Below the pieces are notes generated by a model that was given only the letters and a program-made list of their open reading frames with translations, was not told where the DNA came from and searched no databases. A stretch of DNA of 64,000 nt from Eunapius fragilis (lineage: Eukaryota; Porifera; Demospongiae; Spongillida; Spongillidae): the NCBI GenBank assembly GCA_963681505.1, contig OY811972.1, positions 16,349,110 through 16,413,109 of the forward strand, in the 5' to 3' direction. Below, in pieces: positions 59,730-64,000 of the stretch. The position numbers and the translations under genes are program-made. Position 1 is the stretch's first letter. Each line of letters begins with the position of its first letter.

Positions 59730-60165
59730 CATCAGCCCATGAGGTTAGGGACAGCACTCCCATTTGGTGCGGGCAGCGGTGGTGCCCAGGCCATCAGACT
59801 ACACCACACTGTACACCCTCTCTCTGTGGACACAGGCTGCAGCAGCTGCTCTGAGGGGCACACTACCACAGGGTCCCCAGACCACTCCATGTCCACTGCA
59901 AGAAGGCTGCAGTCATTGGATGAGACACTAATGTCCCGCCAAGAAGGGGGAAGTCCCTCGTCTTTGGAGGAGTGCAATAGTGCATACCTCACCTCCCAGG
60001 GTGCCAGTCTTGAGGGCCCTCTCTCCACCCCTCCACCCCTCCCACCTCTCCCCTCCCCTCCACACCTCCTCCTACTCCAACACCAGTGATGCACATCAGT
60101 TGGTGGAACATGTGAACAGGTCTGCCAATGAGGCTGTCCAGCTGCTGTCTAGAGACCAGAGCTGA
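59730..60165 (+). CDS. Possible terminal coding exon, unidentified
   Basis: After an acceptor-like ccacatccccag at about 59716-59729 the plus strand is open, encoding MRLGTALPFGAGSGGAQAI and a Ser/Thr/Gly-rich stretch (SLDETLMSRQEGGSPSSLEE). A CT-rich segment (60025-60080) follows. In that frame it stops at 60089. The next frame reads DAHQLVEHVNRSANEAVQLL and SRDQS before a stop at 60165, which looks more protein-like, so a small indel may lie in the CT-rich part. No upstream exon was found; the 37-bp array lies directly before it. I do not recognise the protein. Confidence 0.3.
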
Positions 60166-60384
60166 TGGCCAGTTAGGCAGCATGCATTTATGTTACATGA
60201 TCACAATGTTGATGTGATGAATAGAAACAGATGGCGTGATGGATGAGTGGAAAGTGATACACGATGTAATCACACATGCAGACCTATTGTGGTGTACCTT
60301 GTAACACATGTAGGCTTTTCACTTACTATAATTTTCTCAACAAAGAAGTTAGAGCTTATTCCCTTTGTAAGCGATTAACCATTA
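60166..60384. other. Short intergenic stretch
   Basis: Nothing recognised. Confidence 0.4.
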
Positions 60385-60675
60385 TCGAGAGTTACGTTAG
60401 TAACTCTCATATAGGATTTGACCCCGATTATGAATGTCATTAAAAAAACGCGACCCGCTTCTAACAAGACTTCCGACGAGCGGATGGCTTACCTTGTTAT
60501 CGTCGTCGTACAAGAAGGCAACAACAAGCAGTTTCGTGTTTGTTTGATGTCACAAAACCGCGTGGTTGTAGAGAATTTTTGAAACTCGTACCCAGTCCCA
60601 CGTATTTCTCGTTCTTCTTCTTCTTGTTCTTGTTCTTGTTCTTGACCACGCATAACTCGGGATAGGAACACTTTT
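60385..60675. repeat. Dispersed module, copy 3 (inverted)
   Basis: Reverse-complement copy of the 43008 and 55938 modules: cataactcgggataggaac at the right, a (ttcttg) run, cgtacccagtccc, and accgcgtggttgtagagaa. Confidence 0.7.
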
Positions 60676-61004
60676 AAGAAATGAAAATCACACCAATGGC
60701 TTCAGAATTCACTGGCATTTTCGCTTCTGTGGTCACAACGTCTCGAGGCTACATGACATTTATCGGTGGTTGTGTTAGCAAATCACGTATAGCTTACTGC
60801 ACTGACACGACTCGGATAGGTCCTACGTCGCTCTTTATACGAAGTACTAGCAGTATACATCAAATGTGTACGGTCTGGGCACTACACGTAGTGGTAATTA
60901 ACTTTGGCGGTTATGTATTTTTAATAACGTGCACGTGCGTACTATAATCATTCTATCGTTTAGGTTTGACGTTCTTTGTAACTTAGTGAAGTTTTTTTTT
61001 CTCA

Positions 61005-61470
61005 AAATGCCTTCATGCACGTCAGGATAAGAAGAAAGCCAAACGACGAGCATAGTACCTCAAAACTAGAGACGACGTATTAGATTCAGCCCGAGCGGAA
61101 CTACAAAGCAGAGCCTGAAAAGAAGCGGGCCTCTCAAACGTGAGAACTATCGAGCAGAGCCTGAAAAGAAACGGATCTCTCGACGCGCAAGGTATCGAGA
61201 TGCGATTAGTAGGGGGGGGGGGGGGGGGGGAAGAGGGGGCTGTCTGCTTCTGGCCCGATACAAAATGCGTTTGTGGGTTCGATCGCGCTGGGGCGACAAT
61301 TAATAACCTCTCTTCTATTTCGGCCGCCCCTTAAAAGCCCCCTCAGATCCTGAAAAGGAACGGACCTCTCGACGTGCAAGGTATCGAGCAGATCCTGAAA
61401 AAAGACAGCGATATTGCCATAGTCCTGAACGTGCATCTCGCTCGGCGAAAAGAGTTAAGGTCACTCAATG
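61005..61470 (+). pseudogene. Broken Arg-rich DPEK-repeat ORF
   Basis: From the ATG at 61007 (MPSCTSG) the frame stops at once. Repeats of EPEKKRASQT, AEPEKKRISRRARYR, DPEKERTSRRARYRA and DPEKRQRYCHSPERASR follow in shifting frames, ending in KRVKVTQW and a gtatgt. An insert at about 61209-61340, with a G19 run and ccgcccctt, splits the repeat. I have seen such PEKKR repeats in sponge transposon-associated proteins. It is non-functional as it stands. Confidence 0.45.
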
Positions 61471-61562
61471 GTATGTCGTACCTTTACAACCTCCCTCTCA
61501 TATCAAGATGGATTACTTAACATGCTATACGGCTCATAATCGGGTATGAATAAAAATCAATG

Positions 61563-61855
61563 AAACAAGTAAATAAAAACATTCTCTATGAGAAAGTTGG
61601 TGGCATATAGGATTTGAAGGCAATGGTGGTGTAAAAAGGAAGGAAACAAGGGTCTAGTAATAAGGAAAAATGGAATAGTCCTATTTTTAGCACATTTCTA
61701 TATGTAGGATATAGTATGTTGTTCGTGTGCTAAATATAGGACTATTCCATTTTTCCTTATTACTAGACCCTTGTTTCCTTCCTTTTTACACCACCATTGC
61801 CTTCAAATCCTATATGCCACCAACTTTCTCATAGAGAATGTTTTTATTTACTTGT
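61563..61855. mobile_element. 293-bp near-perfect palindrome, copy 2
   Basis: Arms of about 130 bp are about 99% complementary. Same termini and block order as 55435-55731 (cattctct-gagaaagttggtgg, gtgtaaaaa, aatagtcctat, ttagcac) but clearly diverged between copies. Confidence 0.92.
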
Positions 61856-61860
61856 GCAAT

Positions 61861-62182
61861 ATGTGCATTCGAAACGTTTCTGATTTTAAGGCCTTTAGAT
61901 GGGAAGACAGAGCAAGTCTGAGAGTTGGCAAAGGAATTATTGTATGTGATGACCTGATCCATGCAAGTTGGTGAGAAAGCACACAATATGACAAGGAATG
62001 GTGGTCACTTGTTTGGGTGCAGCTCAAGTTTATAGTGTTCAGCTAAAACAGTATTATGGATGTAAACTAAAATACAGTTCACAGAATACTAGATTTTTTC
62101 CTGAATGTAACCTTGTATATGAACGTGTCCAGCAGAATCACCCTTGTGATACTTTATCAAATTTTCAAGCTAAAGAAAAGTA
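61861..62182 (+). CDS. Possible two-exon hypothetical gene
   Basis: An open segment from 61861 (MCIRNVSDFKAFRWEDRASL then RVGKGIIVCDDLIHAS) ends at a gtgaga near 61972. After a possible acceptor near 62029 the frame reads QLKQYYGCKLKYSSQNTRFF and PECNLVYERVQQNHPCD before TAA at 62180. Codon content looks protein-like, but the splice choice is a guess and no family is recognised. Confidence 0.25.
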
Positions 62183-62183
62183 A

Positions 62184-63189
62184 CACTCGCATTGAAATGT
62201 ATGGCTAATTATAAATTCGGTGGTAAATGAATTTAGGATGCGTAAGGACCATTTGACAGAAGCTCTTTGGAGTTCACGTTAAATGAAAAAATTTGAAAAA
62301 TTGAAAAACTATCCAGAAAGGTGATTTTGCTGGACACTGTCCCATATATTAATTTTGCAGTGCTTGAATACAAGGCTATCGATGTACTAAATGTACTTGA
62401 ATGTGCTGCATGGTGTATACCTAAATTCACGTATTTTTGTTCAAAACAGATAGCATTTATGCATTTGTTTCAATGGTTGGATTAGGAAACAAATTATCAA
62501 TAAGTATAAGCCGCAAACAAAAGCACATATTATTGAAGCAATCCAAATAGCACTTTGCTCTTTAGCTCATGTGCAATAGACACCACCTTAACACCACCTC
62601 TTTCAATTGTTATTTTAACTTTCATACGTAGCACCAGAGGCCCCTGCAAGGAAATGTAAGACCTGTCACCCTAGGGGAGGGGACAGCTGTTTGCTTACTT
62701 TAGCCCTTTGAATTCCCTCAATTCTGAAATAACCACCTTCACCTTGAGATACCTCCACACCATGAGGGCACTGTATGATAGGAAACTACACTGCTGAACC
62801 AGGATGAAATCATTTAAATGTCTATTACATGAATCTTCATATTTTTTAACCATTAGTTATTAACTCTGCACAACTCACGTGAGATCTGGCTCTAGCAGTA
62901 CATGAGGGCACAGTCACATTATAGGTTGGTTTTGATCATATATGTTAGTGGAAGCAGCACTGCCCCAGATCCAAAAACATACATAAAATATGACACCAAG
63001 TGCTGTGATCCTCAAAGGGTTTGTGACGGTATGTCTCATGAGTCCTAAACACAAAGGCATTAACCTATCTATTTGCCACCATCTCATGTAAATAAACATT
63101 CCATGGGTGACTTCCATGCCTGGCTTTGCATCTGGTCATAGCAAACTGACAGTCATACCCACCAGAACCACTAATTCTAAGTAGCACTG

Positions 63190-63267
<78 letters not shown>

Positions 63268-64000
63268 ATGTATAGCATTATACATGGGCCCCTTCTATGA
63301 ATCTGTGCTATTTATCTTTTGTGATATTACTTGTAGATCTACCACTCTGTAAGAGGGACTTTACTGGACCTACTTTTGTATATAAGCCCAGCAGGAACAT
63401 TATTCCTGCTTTTCCCAAAAGATAAAGGTCAGGGCCCTGGTATAACAAAGGACAGTAATAAATAGTGAGACCTAAGTCTTTTTAAACCTCTCAATGGTAC
63501 ACACTCAGAGCTTCAGCGTATATAGTGATTGGCATGGGATACATGTAGTTGTGAGTGTTGTGTTTATATGAGTGTGTGTGTGTGTGTAAATGGATGCATG
63601 TAATGGAATATGGGATATGAGGCATGGTACGTCATGATTTAGCAGGTACTGTGAGATAGGAACAAATAGTCCAGTACATACAACACATTAATCCAGTACA
63701 TACAACCAATGGGGGGAGTAGTTGGGAGGGGGGCCTTCCTCTGAAAAAATTGTTGGGGACTTTGCCCCCCATAGCTTCCATGCTCCTATACCACTATGTA
63801 TAAAACACACAATCCAGTTACATGTGAAAAACACATCAGTCAGAATACAAATAGTTGAGAAAGAGGGTTGTATAGTAGGCCAATGAAAGCACTGTAACCG
63901 AAAGACATAGAAAAAAAGTTCAACTAGACAAAGCTTATGAGTGAATCCATGTAGCAGATAACAATTTACAGGGTGTACAGCAAGGGGAAAGAATAGTGGA
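62184..64000. other. Intergenic DNA with TG microsatellite
   Basis: A (TG)n run of about 38 units lies at 63192-63266, and a shorter one near 63570. The stretch 63705-63770 (ggggggagtag ... ggggactttgcccccc) resembles the C/G-rich ends of the hAT-like elements. No supported gene. Confidence 0.6.

Noticed and set aside
1..64000. tRNA, rRNA or snRNA genes
   Set aside because: I looked for tRNA A/B-box and conserved rRNA words by eye and found none convincing; a covariance search would be decisive.

Overview
This window looks like metazoan nuclear DNA, most likely from a sponge (Porifera, probably a demosponge). The evidence is small introns with GT..AG borders, replication-type histone genes with 3' stem-loops, several death-domain genes, a Roc-COR GTPase with death domains, and dense transposon debris. 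The organism is inferred from gene content; no species-diagnostic marker was seen. A 200-base N gap (35555-35754) shows it is a draft scaffold. Region 1 (about 0-15.6 kb): the 3' end of a plus-strand FYCO1-like gene (end of FYVE finger, LC3-binding-type motif, GOLD domain) is split by a 14.1 kb intron. Inside that intron lie two divergent H2B/H2A pairs, two tandem copies of a two-death-domain gene (one intact, one broken) and a 6.2 kb satellite of 20-bp units. The terminal GOLD exon lies beyond the satellite at 15484-15571. Region 2 (15.6-26.3 kb): a possible TRRAP-like fragment; a compact complete chromodomain gene (214 aa, three exons); and a nine-exon, about 725-codon minus-strand gene of an uncharacterised family whose SGDG, GGD and VDELHL motifs look like a DDE/RNase-H-type core. 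Then come microsatellites and RNF113-like exon remnants. Region 3 (26.9-36.9 kb): mobile and satellite DNA. It holds a 2.36 kb element with about 480-bp inverted arms and a nested element, a 3.7 kb array built on an 18-bp perfect palindrome and interrupted by a 990-bp hAT-like element, a 37-bp satellite, a second hAT-like element containing the gap, and a 32-bp minisatellite. Region 4 (37.2-49.9 kb): one minus-strand gene reconstructed from at least nine exons, encoding death domain - Gly/Pro linker - Roc GTPase - COR-like region - death domain. Every intron I could place is phase 1. Its first coding exon is nearly identical to those of the two death-domain genes in region 1. Its introns hold a 457-bp foldback element, a decayed gag-like ORF with a SAP domain, and a large 31-bp minisatellite. 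Region 5 (49.9-64 kb): mostly non-coding. It contains a 23-bp minisatellite, at least five foldback (inverted-repeat) elements, an H2B remnant fused directly to a 2.2 kb array of the same 37-bp satellite seen at 34 kb, an unidentified possible terminal exon, and a broken arginine-rich DPEK-repeat ORF. Two themes stand out: death-domain modules carried on symmetrical phase-1 exons behind a shared first exon, and many foldback elements whose arms match within each copy but differ between copies.
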